In this document: piece by piece, positions 1-7,768 of the stretch
Layout of the letters: every line of letters starts with the position of its first letter
Numbering within the stretch: the stretch's first letter is position 1
Source: Onstottus_B arcticum
Lineage (GTDB): Bacteria; Acidobacteriota; Blastocatellia; UBA7656
DNA length: 64,000 nt
Assembly: GCA_038040485.1 (NCBI GenBank)
Contig: JBBPIE010000007.1
Location: 198,593 to 262,592 of the forward strand
Direction of reading: 5' to 3'
Notes under the pieces: generated by a model
Database searches by the model: none
What the model was told of the DNA's origin: nothing
The model's input: the letters and a program-made list of their open reading frames with translations, nothing else
Position numbers and translations under genes: made by a program

Positions 1-978
1 GGCGCGCTGGAATATATCGAAACTCAGGCGGTTCGAGACTCGGGCGAGGTGACGGCTGCGGCCGTCAGCTCAGATACTAAAATGCGCGCACGACTCGAAG
101 CTCAAGCCCGCGCTTTCGAACAACTGCTTGATGCGGTCGATGTCTACCTTTGGCTTCCGGTGCGGGACCGCGTTCGCCAAATCGCGCCCGCCGAATCGGT
201 CGCGCTCGCTCGCTGGCTGGACAAGGGAGGCTCGCGGCGCCAGATCCATTTTCACTGGTCGGGCGGGAGCGTGCTGCCGGACGGTCTGGCGGGTGAACAC
301 TCTTCGGCGCTTGATGCGGTCTACGCAAGCGCTCTCGACATAGACTATACCGCGCTGTCGGCTACGCAGGATCGCGCTATCGATCTCCTGCGTGGCGGAA
401 CGGTTCGAGTTCGAACACCCGCGGGAACGGACATAAGCTTCCGAGTCGGCGACCGGCCGGTCAACAAGCAAAATGGCGACGCTTCTGCTGAGCGGATGAA
501 GACCGCGCGTGTTCGTGTCGATCGCGAGATAGAACTTCCGGCCGGCGTCATTCGAGTCGCGCCGTTGGAAGAAACGGTCGATGGCCGAATGATCATTCCA
601 TCGGCTCGCTTTGGCGACAAGACGGCGCGCGGCATCAAGCTCGAGTTTAAGAGTGGTCGTATTACGCGCGTCGAAGCCGATGCGAATCTCTCGTCAGTCG
701 AAGCGGCATTAACGGCAGGCGGAGACGCGGCCCGGCGCTTTCGAGAATTCGCGCTCGGTTTCAACTCCAAGCTTCAGTCACCGGCGGGTGTTTCGGAGCT
801 GGCCTATTACGGTTACGGCGCGGGCGTCGTGCGAATGAGTCTGGGCGACAATCAGGAGATCGGTGGCGCGGTGCGCGGGTTCTTCGCCCGGTGGTTTTTC
901 TTCCCGGACGCGACGGTTGAAGTTGATGGGAAAGTTCTGGTGCGCAACGGAAAGCTTGTTATCGACGAGCGCAAATGA
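1..978 (+). CDS. M29-like aminopeptidase family protein, 5'-truncated by the window
   Basis: The frame is open from base 1 with no start needed, so the gene begins upstream; the GTG at 49 is only the first internal start-like codon. The visible part matches the layout of thermophilic-type (M29) aminopeptidases: a helical region, a segment of the form RVRTPAGTDISFRVGDR, then LPAGVIRVAPLEETVDG, and a C-terminal LGDNQEIGG region. In active M29 enzymes the segment after the PAG motif carries a metal-binding Glu (GEV); here it reads GVI, and the expected C-terminal His/Asp ligands are not evident. It may therefore be a non-catalytic relative. It ends 38 bases before the HAD gene on the same strand, so the two may be co-transcribed. 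The family call is moderate and the loss of ligands is an inference by eye. Confidence 0.55.
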   Translation, partial: GALEYIETQAVRDSGEVTAAAVSSDTKMRARLEAQARAFEQLLDAVDVYLWLPVRDRVRQIAPAESVALARWLDKGGSRRQIHFHWSGGSVLPDGLAGEHSSALDAVYASALDIDYTALSATQDRAIDLLRGGTVRVRTPAGTDISFRVGDRPVNKQNGDASAERMKTARVRVDREIELPAGVIRVAPLEETVDGRMIIPSARFGDKTARGIKLEFKSGRITRVEADANLSSVEAALTAGGDAARRFREFALGFNSKLQSPAGVSELAYYGYGAGVVRMSLGDNQEIGGAVRGFFARWFFFPDATVEVDGKVLVRNGKLVIDERK

Positions 979-1015
979 TTACGTTTTTCCGTGGGCTGCC
1001 CCTATAAGGAACTGG

Positions 1016-1687
1016 ATGCCAGACGCAGATTTCGATTTCATAACGTTCGACTGCTACGGGACCCTCATCGACTGGGAACGTGGCATCGTCAGCGCGTTTC
1101 AGTCCGAGGCCGCGCGAAATGGTGTGAACCTCGAACGAGCCGCGATCGTCAACGCTTACCATGTCGAAGAGCCCATCGTTGAATCGGGTGAGTTTCGATC
1201 CTATCGAAAGGTTCTCGGTGAAACGGCGCTCAGAGTCGCCGGCCAACTTGGATGGATCCTCGAAGCAGGGCGCGAGGCGTTTCTCGCGGCGAGCCTCCCG
1301 CACTGGCAGCCCTTCGCCGACACGAACACGGCGCTCGAGCGGCTCGCGCGGCGCTTCAAGCTCGGCATACTTTCAAACGTCGACGATGACCTGATAGCCG
1401 AAACCCGGCGCCACTTCACCGTGGACTTCGACTTGATCATCACCGCTCAGCAAGTCCGCTCGTACAAGCCGTCGCACGCTCATTTCAAGACCGCGCTCGC
1501 GCGACTCGAAGGCAAGCGCCTCTTACACGCGGCGCAGAGCTACTTTCACGATGTCGTGCCGTGTAGCGAGCTTGGGATTCCGGTTGCCTGGGTGAATCGA
1601 AAGAATGAGCTTGCAGATGTGGGCGGGCCGCGTCCGACCTTCGAAGTGCGAACCCTGAGTGAGCTAGCAGATTTGTTCGGCGGCTAG
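1016..1687 (+). CDS. HAD-superfamily hydrolase, haloacid-dehalogenase-like
   Basis: A 223-residue protein of the usual length for type II haloacid-dehalogenase-like HAD enzymes. Motif I is FDCYGTLID near residues 11-19, with Asp12 as the expected nucleophile; motif II is ILSN; a conserved Lys lies in SYKPSHAHF; motif III is YFHDVVPCSELGIPVAW, with HD in place of the more common GD. The ATG at 1016 is chosen over upstream in-frame codons because AAGGA lies six bases before it and the N-terminus then starts just before motif I. Substrate cannot be told from sequence; phosphatase or dehalogenase activity on a small molecule is the family expectation. It is convergent with the peroxiredoxin gene. 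Confidence 0.85.
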   Translation: MPDADFDFITFDCYGTLIDWERGIVSAFQSEAARNGVNLERAAIVNAYHVEEPIVESGEFRSYRKVLGETALRVAGQLGWILEAGREAFLAASLPHWQPFADTNTALERLARRFKLGILSNVDDDLIAETRRHFTVDFDLIITAQQVRSYKPSHAHFKTALARLEGKRLLHAAQSYFHDVVPCSELGIPVAWVNRKNELADVGGPRPTFEVRTLSELADLFGG

Positions 1688-1692
1688 CGGAA

Positions 1693-1750
1693 GTAGCGCA
1701 CACTGCTAGCTTGCGCCACTTCCCAGACGCAAGCTGGCGGCGTGTGCTAC
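1693..1750. repeat. Imperfect palindrome between convergent genes
   Basis: Two arms of 23 bases (1693-1715 and 1728-1750) are nearly reverse complements: GTAGCGCACACTGCTAGCTT against the complement of AAGCTGGCGGCGTGTGCTAC. It fills the gap between two convergent stop codons, so it could act as a bidirectional terminator or mRNA 3' end. There is no clear U-tract. It has the look of a dispersed palindromic repeat, but no second copy is in this window. Confidence 0.6.
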
Positions 1751-1762
1751 CTCAGCAGCCTG

Positions 1763-2239
1763 CTAGGCCGATGCTTCTTGAATTGCTTTGATTACTTCGT
1801 CGTCGCCAGGCCGGAAGACGGGCATAACCGATCTGCGATAGCGGATGACACCTTTGCCATCAATCACTATCACCGCTCGCTGCGAGCCTCCAAGAAACGA
1901 CTTCACGTTCAGAAGGCGGGTGACCTCGCCTTTCTCGTCAGCCAGCAAAGTCTGAGGCAAGCCGTGATGCTCGGCAAACTTCTTGTGCGATTCGACCGAG
2001 CCGACCGAAACTGCCGCGACGACCGCACCGGTTTGCTCGTAGTCCGTCCAGTTGTCGCGCATGCTGCACATCTGTTTAGTGCAGACCGGAGTCTCGTCTC
2101 TTGGATAGAAGACAAGCGCGACGACCTTGCCGCGATGATCGGACAAGCGCCACGGCTTGTTGTTCGCGTCTCGCACCTCGAAATCAGGTGCAAGGTCTCC
2201 TACTCCGCTTCCTGTCCCGCTCTTTGCTGTTCCGCTCAT
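1763..2239 (-). CDS. bcp: Peroxiredoxin, BCP/PrxQ type
   Basis: A 158-residue thiol peroxidase of the AhpC/TSA fold, reducing hydrogen peroxide and organic hydroperoxides in the cytoplasm with thioredoxin-type reductants. The sequence shows APDFEVRDANNKPWRLSDHRGK followed, around residues 45-58, by FYPRDETPVCTKQMC. Cys53 is the expected peroxidatic cysteine and Cys58, five residues on, the resolving cysteine of the alpha2 PrxQ type. Length is typical. No signal peptide. The ATG at 2239 has only a weak Shine-Dalgarno. The symbol is by family analogy. Confidence 0.88.
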   Translation of the reverse strand: MSGTAKSGTGSGVGDLAPDFEVRDANNKPWRLSDHRGKVVALVFYPRDETPVCTKQMCSMRDNWTDYEQTGAVVAAVSVGSVESHKKFAEHHGLPQTLLADEKGEVTRLLNVKSFLGGSQRAVIVIDGKGVIRYRRSVMPVFRPGDDEVIKAIQEASA

Positions 2240-2360
2240 CGCTTCACCGTAGGTCGCGAGAACCGCGACGTCCTTTCACTGGTCGGTTCCGAACGCGCGA
2301 GCATTGTGTAGTCGAGCGGTTGAGAAAGCAAGCGAGGCCATGGTCGAACTCCGTCTCTCT

Positions 2361-2478
2361 TCTCTGCGTCGGGCTCTGCGGCTCTGCGTCTCCGCGGTTA
2401 GAGAATCTCGCGGCTGTTCAACCCTTTAGTCCCTCTAACCGCAGAGACACTGAGACGCAGAGCCGGACGCAAAAGAGA
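2361..2478. repeat. Palindromic repeat family A, copy 1
   Basis: Left arm 2361-2403 carries CTCTGCGGCTCTGCGTCTCC and GCGGTTAGAG; right arm 2433-2478 carries CTCTAACCGCAGAGACACTG and AGACGCAGAG. The arms pair over about 43 bases around a spacer of roughly 29. Four more copies of the same arms are at 7658, 18388, 19991 and 62325, all outside genes. It lies between the peroxiredoxin start and the next gene. Confidence 0.9.
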
Positions 2479-2535
2479 GTTAGAAAGCATTTGGTGGAAT
2501 ATTTTCGTCCGATCTCCGATAATCGACGGCGAACC

Positions 2536-2820
2536 ATGATCTGTCATCACTGCAAGAACGAGGTAAAGCTCGAAGCGCCGGTTGCGCGCGCCGACGAATG
2601 CCCGCATTGCGCGGCGGACCTTCACTGCTGTCTGAACTGTCTCCACTACGATCCTTCGATGAGCAACCGCTGCCGCGAGCCGCAGGCCGAGTGGGTCTCA
2701 GATCGAGAGAAGGCGAACTTCTGCGACTTCTTCACGCCTAATAAATCTGCTTCGGCCGGCGGGTTAAACAAACCAGCTACCAGCACGCGCGACGCTTTCG
2801 ATAGTCTCTTCAAGAAGTAA
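2536..2820 (+). CDS. Small cysteine-rich zinc-ribbon-like protein
   Basis: A 94-residue protein with two CxxC knuckles at the start (MICHHCKN, DECPHC) and then HCCLNCLHYDPSMSNRC, which gives further cysteines spaced like a second metal site; a late FCDFF adds another. The pattern suggests one or two structural zinc ions. The C-terminal third is Ser/Thr/Lys-rich and probably disordered. The same frame runs open upstream, but the first ATG consistent with the zinc motif is 2536, just after repeat copy A1. Function unknown; similar small proteins are widespread in Acidobacteriota. Confidence 0.75.
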   Translation: MICHHCKNEVKLEAPVARADECPHCAADLHCCLNCLHYDPSMSNRCREPQAEWVSDREKANFCDFFTPNKSASAGGLNKPATSTRDAFDSLFKK

Positions 2821-2863
2821 CCTAAAGGTGGGAGAAGCTCGCGGAACCTGGCGAATGAATGTC

Positions 2864-3079
2864 TTAAGCGACTTGCTCGACCTTCGCCGGCAACTTGCTC
2901 AAGATTAACTCGTTAATTTCAAGCTTCGTGCTTGCTTCATCTATGTCTATCCCGACGAGATTGCCGTCTTCGGCATAATCCAGCACAACTCCATCGGACA
3001 CTTCCCGGCTATCCGCGCTCGGTTTAGAAGAAAGGTCTATGTAAAGCGAATCCGTGTCCGGGTATTAGTTTATTCTCAT
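2864..3079 (-). pseudogene. DUF2283 family protein gene with an in-frame stop at codon 5
   Basis: Read on the minus strand from the ATG at 3079 the frame gives MRIN, then TAA, then YPDTDSLYIDLSS and onward to GVVLDYAEDGNLVGIDIDEA and a stop at 2864. This matches a complete DUF2283 protein of about 71 residues, whose usual start is M-K-I-x-Y-D-P-E. The stop replaces the conserved Tyr and could come from one substitution in a TAY codon. No other ATG follows to rescue it. DUF2283 proteins are small and often sit beside toxin genes such as DUF4258. It is either a recent pseudogene or starts at a non-canonical codon. Confidence 0.72.
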
Positions 3080-3093
3080 TTGGGTGACAATCC

Positions 3094-3843
3094 CTAAGCA
3101 GTACCTTCAGCAATACTGAGAGGAAGAACAAACTTCTCGACCGCGCGTCTGTCTATATCCGATACTGAACTATCCAAAAACTCCATGTCGTCAAGAACTG
3201 CGTTACCTTGCAGATCCACCCGGTCACCTAACGATGCGGTGAAGTCCGGCAGGCGTGAAAGAAAGAGGCGATTGACAATCGCTCGATTGTGAACGATGAG
3301 GTTTCTCACCTCGATGATCCGCACGGCACGCGCAAGGGCTTCTTCTCCTTCAAACAGATTAAAGCCTATCTTCGTTGAGAGATCCTTTGATAGATCTCGC
3401 ATCCCCTTATATGCCAAATCAGTAACGCGCTTCTCCACCAGGAAGGAGATAAGGTCGTCCATTCTCTTAAACTGTAGGATTAAATCGAGTCTTGCCGTTT
3501 CGTTGGACTTCAACATTTCAGGACGTGTTCGAAAGGTCAGTGCTAGAAGCTCCGATACATAGGTAAGAAAATTATCGACTGATCGACACAGCATCATCTG
3601 TATTAACAGTCGTAGATGCTCATCGACAGCGCCCACACTTAGGTCTGGGCTCTCCTTTTTTGAAGTGGCGCGAATGGTTTCCTCCAGTGCTATTCTTTCC
3701 TCTGCAAGAGAGGCCGCGTTTGTTACAAAGTCGGCAAATCTTAGTAGTTGATTATGATCGCGAGAGTACTGCAATCCTGGCTCGGATAAAAGATATGGAG
3801 AGGGCGTCTCTTCACCTTCGTTCTTCTCAGACACAATTTCCAC
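3094..3843 (-). CDS. HEPN-domain protein of unknown function
   Basis: A 249-residue, mostly helical, soluble protein. Near residues 175-190 it reads IIEVRNLIVHNRAIVN, which fits the HEPN signature R-N-x(3)-H (Arg180, Asn181, His185) seen in RNase-type HEPN domains of toxin-antitoxin and defence systems. A long region before it (residues 75-135) resembles the helical N-terminal part of larger HEPN proteins. No fused nucleotidyltransferase is visible and no MNT gene is adjacent. It is 14 bases downstream of nothing coding but sits upstream of the broken DUF2283 gene on the same strand. Base composition is AT-richer than the housekeeping genes, suggesting transfer. Toxin or RNase activity is inferred from the motif only. 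Confidence 0.7.
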   Translation of the reverse strand: MEIVSEKNEGEETPSPYLLSEPGLQYSRDHNQLLRFADFVTNAASLAEERIALEETIRATSKKESPDLSVGAVDEHLRLLIQMMLCRSVDNFLTYVSELLALTFRTRPEMLKSNETARLDLILQFKRMDDLISFLVEKRVTDLAYKGMRDLSKDLSTKIGFNLFEGEEALARAVRIIEVRNLIVHNRAIVNRLFLSRLPDFTASLGDRVDLQGNAVLDDMEFLDSSVSDIDRRAVEKFVLPLSIAEGTA

Positions 3844-3916
3844 TCCAAGTCAGTACTGCCTGTGGCTTCATTTGAGCTATCGCATTGTCAGTTAGATCAA
3901 TAACCTCTGAAAGATC

Positions 3917-4246
3917 TTAGAATCCCATTTTTCGCACCATATACTCTCGCCCTGCTGTATTCAGCATTTCCTTCCAATTAGCAAATTGAGAGTGAGCTTT
4001 GATAAAAGCATCCCAGTCCTTGTCAGAAATCGCTTCAAAATCTCTTTGCGTTTCTACTTTGAATCCACTTGCATCGACTAAACTTTCAAACGAATCGAAA
4101 TCGGTATGCTTCTTTATGAACTGCGGGGGGAAGAGTTCTGAAAAAGAGACGCTGCGCCGACCGTGAAGTTCCTTTGCCCGACGCTGTAGGTCTTCCAGTT
4201 TGCGTTTTGTTTCTTCTAAGCCTTTCATTTCAACCTTCACTATCAC
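3917..4246 (-). CDS. Hypothetical protein, 109 residues
   Basis: I do not recognise the family. The N-terminus (MIVKVEMKGLEETKRKLEDL) predicts a short strand and then a charged, possibly coiled-coil helix to about residue 28. This is followed by FSELFPPQFIKKHTDF and a run of acidic and aromatic residues, with a C-terminal helix ending REYMVRKMGF. No signal peptide or membrane segment. The length and the opening resemble small proteins found in mobile elements and prophage-like regions. It is 73 bases upstream of the HEPN gene on the same strand, so the two could be an operon, possibly with this as a regulator or antitoxin; that is speculation from position alone. Confidence 0.55.
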   Translation of the reverse strand: MIVKVEMKGLEETKRKLEDLQRRAKELHGRRSVSFSELFPPQFIKKHTDFDSFESLVDASGFKVETQRDFEAISDKDWDAFIKAHSQFANWKEMLNTAGREYMVRKMGF

Positions 4247-4298
4247 ATCTCACTTTCTTCGTCGCCTAGCAACGAAGGTTCTCACCTTCTGACGGCGC

Positions 4299-4481
4299 CT
4301 ATATTAACACAGCGAGAGCACCTGGAACGGAGTGATTTAGATGTCTACGGTAACTTATGCGGCCTTTCATCTTGCAAACATGAGGCGCGTTGACCACAAC
4401 CGCAGGGGGCACTTTTGAGCCCGCCAAATTTGAGAAGGGATAACAGACTAGGATCACTTCACTCTGCGAGTAGTTGGGCAT
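4299..4481 (-). pseudogene. Truncated PemK/MazF-family toxin remnant
   Basis: From the ATG at 4481 the frame reads PNYSQSEVILVCYPFSNLAG and then SKVPPAVVVN, which is the N-terminal signature of PemK/MazF endoribonuclease toxins (YSQGDVVLVPFPF...KxRPAVV). After about 32 residues the match to the family stops, and the frame closes at 60 residues against the usual 105-120. The central and C-terminal strands that carry the rest of the active site are missing. The conserved Arg before PAVV is a Pro here. It overlaps the end of the antitoxin gene by 23 bases, the usual arrangement for such pairs. An ATG at 4499 is an alternative start. Confidence 0.7.
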
Positions 4482-4659
4482 ATACGTTGTCTTCGGCATT
4501 GTTCCATACGGCATCAAGCGATGATTCGCTGGCACGCCGCCAAAAGTCCGTCTCATCCAGTAGCGGAGTGACCAGCACCTCTGTCCCTTCGGGAAGGTCG
4601 ATTTCCTCCAACAACTGGATCCTGCCTTCCCTGACGATGGCGCGAACAGTCTTCATCAT
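4459..4659 (-). CDS. AF2212/DUF104-like antitoxin
   Basis: A 66-residue protein. The first half (VRAIVREGRIQLLEEIDLPE then GTEVLVTPL) is the short beta-hairpin DNA-binding type found in AF2212-like and MazE-like antitoxins. The second half (FWRRASESSLDAVWNNAEDN then VYAQLL) is the acidic toxin-binding tail seen in many such antitoxins. It directly precedes and overlaps the MazF-like remnant, so it is an antitoxin whose partner is probably dead. The start could be 4659 or the next ATG at 4656; a GAGAGG lies upstream. Role as a transcriptional autorepressor is a family expectation. Confidence 0.75.
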   Translation of the reverse strand: MMKTVRAIVREGRIQLLEEIDLPEGTEVLVTPLLDETDFWRRASESSLDAVWNNAEDNVYAQLLAE

Positions 4660-4785
4660 GAGTGATTACCTCTCGCCTCAGCATACCGCAGCCGACAGTT
4701 ATGGCAAAGGGATTGAGCCGCGAAGCTCGTTCTTACTATAGCCCCAGTTTTCCTGTCCTCGGTAACCTTTGGACCAACGAAAATA

Positions 4786-6591
4786 TCAAACATTCGCGGG
4801 ACGAATTGTGTCATCTGGACCGAGCGCGTACTGCAGGGAGGCGAGACGGCTCTGGGCCTTTGCGATGTCGCGCAGAGTGATTATTCCAAGCAATCGTGTG
4901 TCATCCGCACGCGATACGACCGGAAGCTGAGAGAGTTCTCTTTGAGCCAGCTTCAAAACCACCGTGTCGAGCGTCTGGTCGGGATGCGCGTGCACGACCT
5001 TGCGAGTCATCGCATTCTCGATTAAATCGTCGCGCCGCCCTTCCGCTTCAAACCTTCTCAGATCGTTTGTTGTTATCAGCCCGACCATTCTGCCGTCGCG
5101 CAGCACCGGAAACCCGTTGAACTCTAGATGGCCTACGACATTCAGCGCTTCGGCGATGGTTATGTCTTCGCTCAACGTCACGACATCTTGAGTCATCACC
5201 GACGCGGCGGTTATTCTCGACAGCGCGTCCGTCTTTGGTCCCGTCCCGAGGTGAATTCCGTCCTGGAACAGGAACGACTCATAGATCGACAACGGCGAGA
5301 GTCGCGACGCCACCGCGTAAGCTATCGCGTTCGCGATCATCAGCGGAAGGATGATCTCGTAGTTGTAAGTCATCTCGAAGATCAACAGGATCGAGGTTAT
5401 GGGCACTCGTACGACCGCCGCAAACATCGCTCCCATTCCAACGAGCGCAAACGCGCCGTGCGCGATTGTCGAGTTCGGCTCTATGAAGATCAGCAAGTGC
5501 CAGACCGCCGCGCCCAGCATACAGCCTACAAACATAGACGGCCCAAGCACGCCCCCTGACATTCCCGATCCGTAGCTGATCGCCGACGTCAGCACCTTGG
5601 CCAGCATCAGCGCAAGCACTGCTCCCAGAAACATCTGGTCTTCGCCGCGCAACACGGTTCCCAGGAAGTCATACCCAATCCCCAGCGCGTGCGGTTGCCA
5701 CAGACCGAGCACGCCAACCAATGCGCCACCTAAAGCCGGCTTTGACCAGGACGGAATGTTCATGCGGTCGCGAAAGGCCATCCTCAGCCACAGAATCAGC
5801 TTTGAGAAAATCACCCCGACTATGCCCGCCGTGATTCCAAGCGCCGCATACGCGAGCAGCTCCGGCGGCCGATTCATCGCATAGACGTTAGCCCCGAGAA
5901 AAAGCGGGTTTGGGCCAAGCAACGCGCGCTCAATCGTTGCCGCGATGACCGCCGCGATGACGATCGACGCGGCGAGCTTCTGGTTTAGATCGCCGATGAT
6001 CTCTTCAAGCGCAAAAGTCACCGCCGCAATCGGTGTGTTGAAAGCTGCGGCGATAGCGGCAGCGGCGCCGACCGGGAGCTGATTCATTTGTTTGCGCCGA
6101 GGTATCGAGAACAAACGCGCAATCGCGTTTGAAAGCGCGGCGCAGATTTGAACGGTCGGGCCTTCGCGTCCAAGGCTTGCTCCCGTGCCCACGCAAAGCG
6201 CCGAGATGACCGCCTTCCCTGCCGCAACCTTCATCGAAATCCGGCCCGAGTTCATCGCATAAGCAATCTTTACTTGAGGTATGCCGCTGCCCCGCGCGTC
6301 CGGCACGAAATAGTGAATCAGCAATCCCGCAGCGAGCCCTCCAGCAGTCGGAATGATCAACATCCAAGCCACGCGGCTTGGCCCCTGAATCGCAATCGCG
6401 CGTTCGATCAGGTTCGCCGAAATCAGCTTGATCAACACGTGATAGCTGACCGCGACGAGCCCGCAGGCAATCGCGATCGTTACGGTGAGAACGAAGTACT
6501 TTTGATTGGAAGGTAGACGAACCCTCTGAAAGATTCGAGTCGCGCCCATCTCGACCCGATACCATCGCTTTGTGAGTTCGGCTTGCTGCAA
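4786..6591 (-). CDS. clcA: ClC-family chloride channel/antiporter with CBS pair
   Basis: A 601-residue inner-membrane protein. The membrane part (about residues 30-440) holds the three ClC selectivity motifs: GSGIP at 101-105, GREGP at 141-145 with the gating Glu143, and GSGMSGGVLGPSMF at 341-354. The LEE pair at 195-197 aligns with the internal proton glutamate of Cl-/H+ antiporters, so antiport is possible. Residues 460-590 form two CBS domains (ASVMTQDVVTLSEDITIAEA and a second repeat ending LLGIITLRDIAKAQ), which in relatives bind adenine nucleotides and regulate gating. It stands alone, with a palindromic repeat upstream. Symbol by family analogy. Confidence 0.93.
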   Translation of the reverse strand: MQQAELTKRWYRVEMGATRIFQRVRLPSNQKYFVLTVTIAIACGLVAVSYHVLIKLISANLIERAIAIQGPSRVAWMLIIPTAGGLAAGLLIHYFVPDARGSGIPQVKIAYAMNSGRISMKVAAGKAVISALCVGTGASLGREGPTVQICAALSNAIARLFSIPRRKQMNQLPVGAAAAIAAAFNTPIAAVTFALEEIIGDLNQKLAASIVIAAVIAATIERALLGPNPLFLGANVYAMNRPPELLAYAALGITAGIVGVIFSKLILWLRMAFRDRMNIPSWSKPALGGALVGVLGLWQPHALGIGYDFLGTVLRGEDQMFLGAVLALMLAKVLTSAISYGSGMSGGVLGPSMFVGCMLGAAVWHLLIFIEPNSTIAHGAFALVGMGAMFAAVVRVPITSILLIFEMTYNYEIILPLMIANAIAYAVASRLSPLSIYESFLFQDGIHLGTGPKTDALSRITAASVMTQDVVTLSEDITIAEALNVVGHLEFNGFPVLRDGRMVGLITTNDLRRFEAEGRRDDLIENAMTRKVVHAHPDQTLDTVVLKLAQRELSQLPVVSRADDTRLLGIITLRDIAKAQSRLASLQYALGPDDTIRPANV

Positions 6592-6636
6592 TTACTCGCT
6601 CGCTCGATAAGATCGCTTAGAGCAGAAAAACGGAAT

Positions 6637-6729
6637 AACCTGTAGGGGCGTCCCTCCGTGGGCGCCCCTCGTTGATCATCAACCTGGCTTGCAACGAGGG
6701 GCGCCCACGGAGGGACGCCCCTACAGGTT
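6637..6729. repeat. Palindromic repeat family B, copy 1
   Basis: Two 38-base arms, 6637-6674 and 6692-6729, are almost exact reverse complements (core GTAGGGGCGTCCCTCCGTGG). They flank a 17-base loop. A related copy with substitutions on both arms is at 26883-26969. It occupies most of the gap between two minus-strand genes, clcA and the BON gene, six bases from the stop of the latter. Confidence 0.92.
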
Positions 6730-6735
6730 CAATCT

Positions 6736-7566
6736 TCAACGCCGAGCCGGCTGAGGCGCTTTGAGTTCGTTGATAACTTTCCTGACGCCGGGCACGCCTT
6801 GGGCGATTCGCTCGGCTAACAGTTGTTCAGCGCGCGAGCGCACGTTGCCCGACAAGGTCACCGCGCCTGCGGCGTCGGCTCTGATCGACATTGCAGTCGT
6901 GTCGAAAGCCTCGCTGCGAAACAACTCAAATTCGACTTTCTTCCCGAGGTCGGCGCCTGACTCAGGTTGCGCGGCTGCGGGCGGCTCGTTTGCAGCTTGC
7001 GGGTTGGTCACGGCCAGGCTGTTGGTCACGCCTGCAACGCCGCTGACCGCGCGCGCCGTCTGTTCCGCGCCGTTCCGCTGAGCCGGTGTCTCGACCGAAC
7101 CCGCAAGCGTCACGATTCGGTTTTCGACTTTTACCTGGATTTGTTTGCCGCTCAGCTCGGCGCTTCGGGTGAGAGCTTCGAGAATGGATGTCTTGATCTC
7201 GAGATCCTCCACGCGCGAGCCCTCGATCGAAGGCTGAGCAGTCGGGTTGACTGCGATCTCGTTCTTGACGTCCTTGACGCCGGGCGTGTCTCGCGCGATC
7301 TCGGCAGCGAAGGACTTCACGTCTTCAGAAGGCGCTTGCCCGGTGAGCGTAACGACTCCGTCGCTAGTGCTCGCTTCGATCTCGAAGCCCGCGACCCGCC
7401 TCGATAAGCCGAGCGCGGCCTTGACCTTCCTGGTCGTGGTCACGTCGGCTGAGGACGAGAACAGCGATGAGAGACTCTCGGGTCTCTTCCATCCATTCTT
7501 ATAGACGTAGAACCCGGCACCTCCAGCGATGATTAAGAGCACGACTATTGCTATTGCTTTGCGCAT
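6736..7566 (-). CDS. Membrane-anchored triple BON-domain protein
   Basis: A 276-residue protein with one N-terminal membrane segment or signal anchor (residues 3-23, AIAIVVLLIIAGGAGFYVY). Three BON domains follow, at about 40-108, 120-190 and 205-272. Each has the hallmark pattern of a strand V-x-L-x-G and a later GV..V.N: VTLTGQAPSEDV, VTLAGSVETPA, VTLSGNVRSRA, each ended by a Gly-Val turn. BON domains are thought to bind lipid or other cell-envelope partners in the periplasm, as in OsmY. A Pro/Ala/Glu-rich linker (about 192-205) separates domains two and three. Probably periplasmic, with a stabilising or stress role; the exact function is unknown. Confidence 0.88.
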   Translation of the reverse strand: MRKAIAIVVLLIIAGGAGFYVYKNGWKRPESLSSLFSSSADVTTTRKVKAALGLSRRVAGFEIEASTSDGVVTLTGQAPSEDVKSFAAEIARDTPGVKDVKNEIAVNPTAQPSIEGSRVEDLEIKTSILEALTRSAELSGKQIQVKVENRIVTLAGSVETPAQRNGAEQTARAVSGVAGVTNSLAVTNPQAANEPPAAAQPESGADLGKKVEFELFRSEAFDTTAMSIRADAAGAVTLSGNVRSRAEQLLAERIAQGVPGVRKVINELKAPQPARR

Positions 7567-7657
7567 ATTGAATCCAACCTCACGCGAGTCGCTTTCGATA
7601 ATAGCACGCTGACCTCCAAACTTTTAGCGCGGCTCACGGTTGGGCAGTGTCCTGATG

Positions 7658-7762
7658 TTTTCTCTGCGAAACCTCGGCGTCTCGGCGGCTCTGCGGTTGG
7701 CAAGGCTTCGATACTAACTAACCGCGGAGACGGAGAGACGCAGAGGTTAACGCAGAGAAAAA
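7658..7762. repeat. Palindromic repeat family A, copy 2
   Basis: Left arm 7658-7700 (TTTTCTCTGCGAAACCTC through GGCTCTGCGGTTGG) and right arm 7716-7762 (CTAACTAACCGCGGAGACGG through CGCAGAGAAAAA) pair with some mismatches. The arms match family A at 2361. The element runs up to six bases before the stop of the next minus-strand gene. Confidence 0.88.
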
Positions 7763-7768
7763 CTCGGC

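Noticed and set aside
20..50. A GGTTCGAGAC string suggesting a tRNA T-arm
   Set aside because: No acceptor or anticodon stem surrounds it and the region is in an open coding frame.
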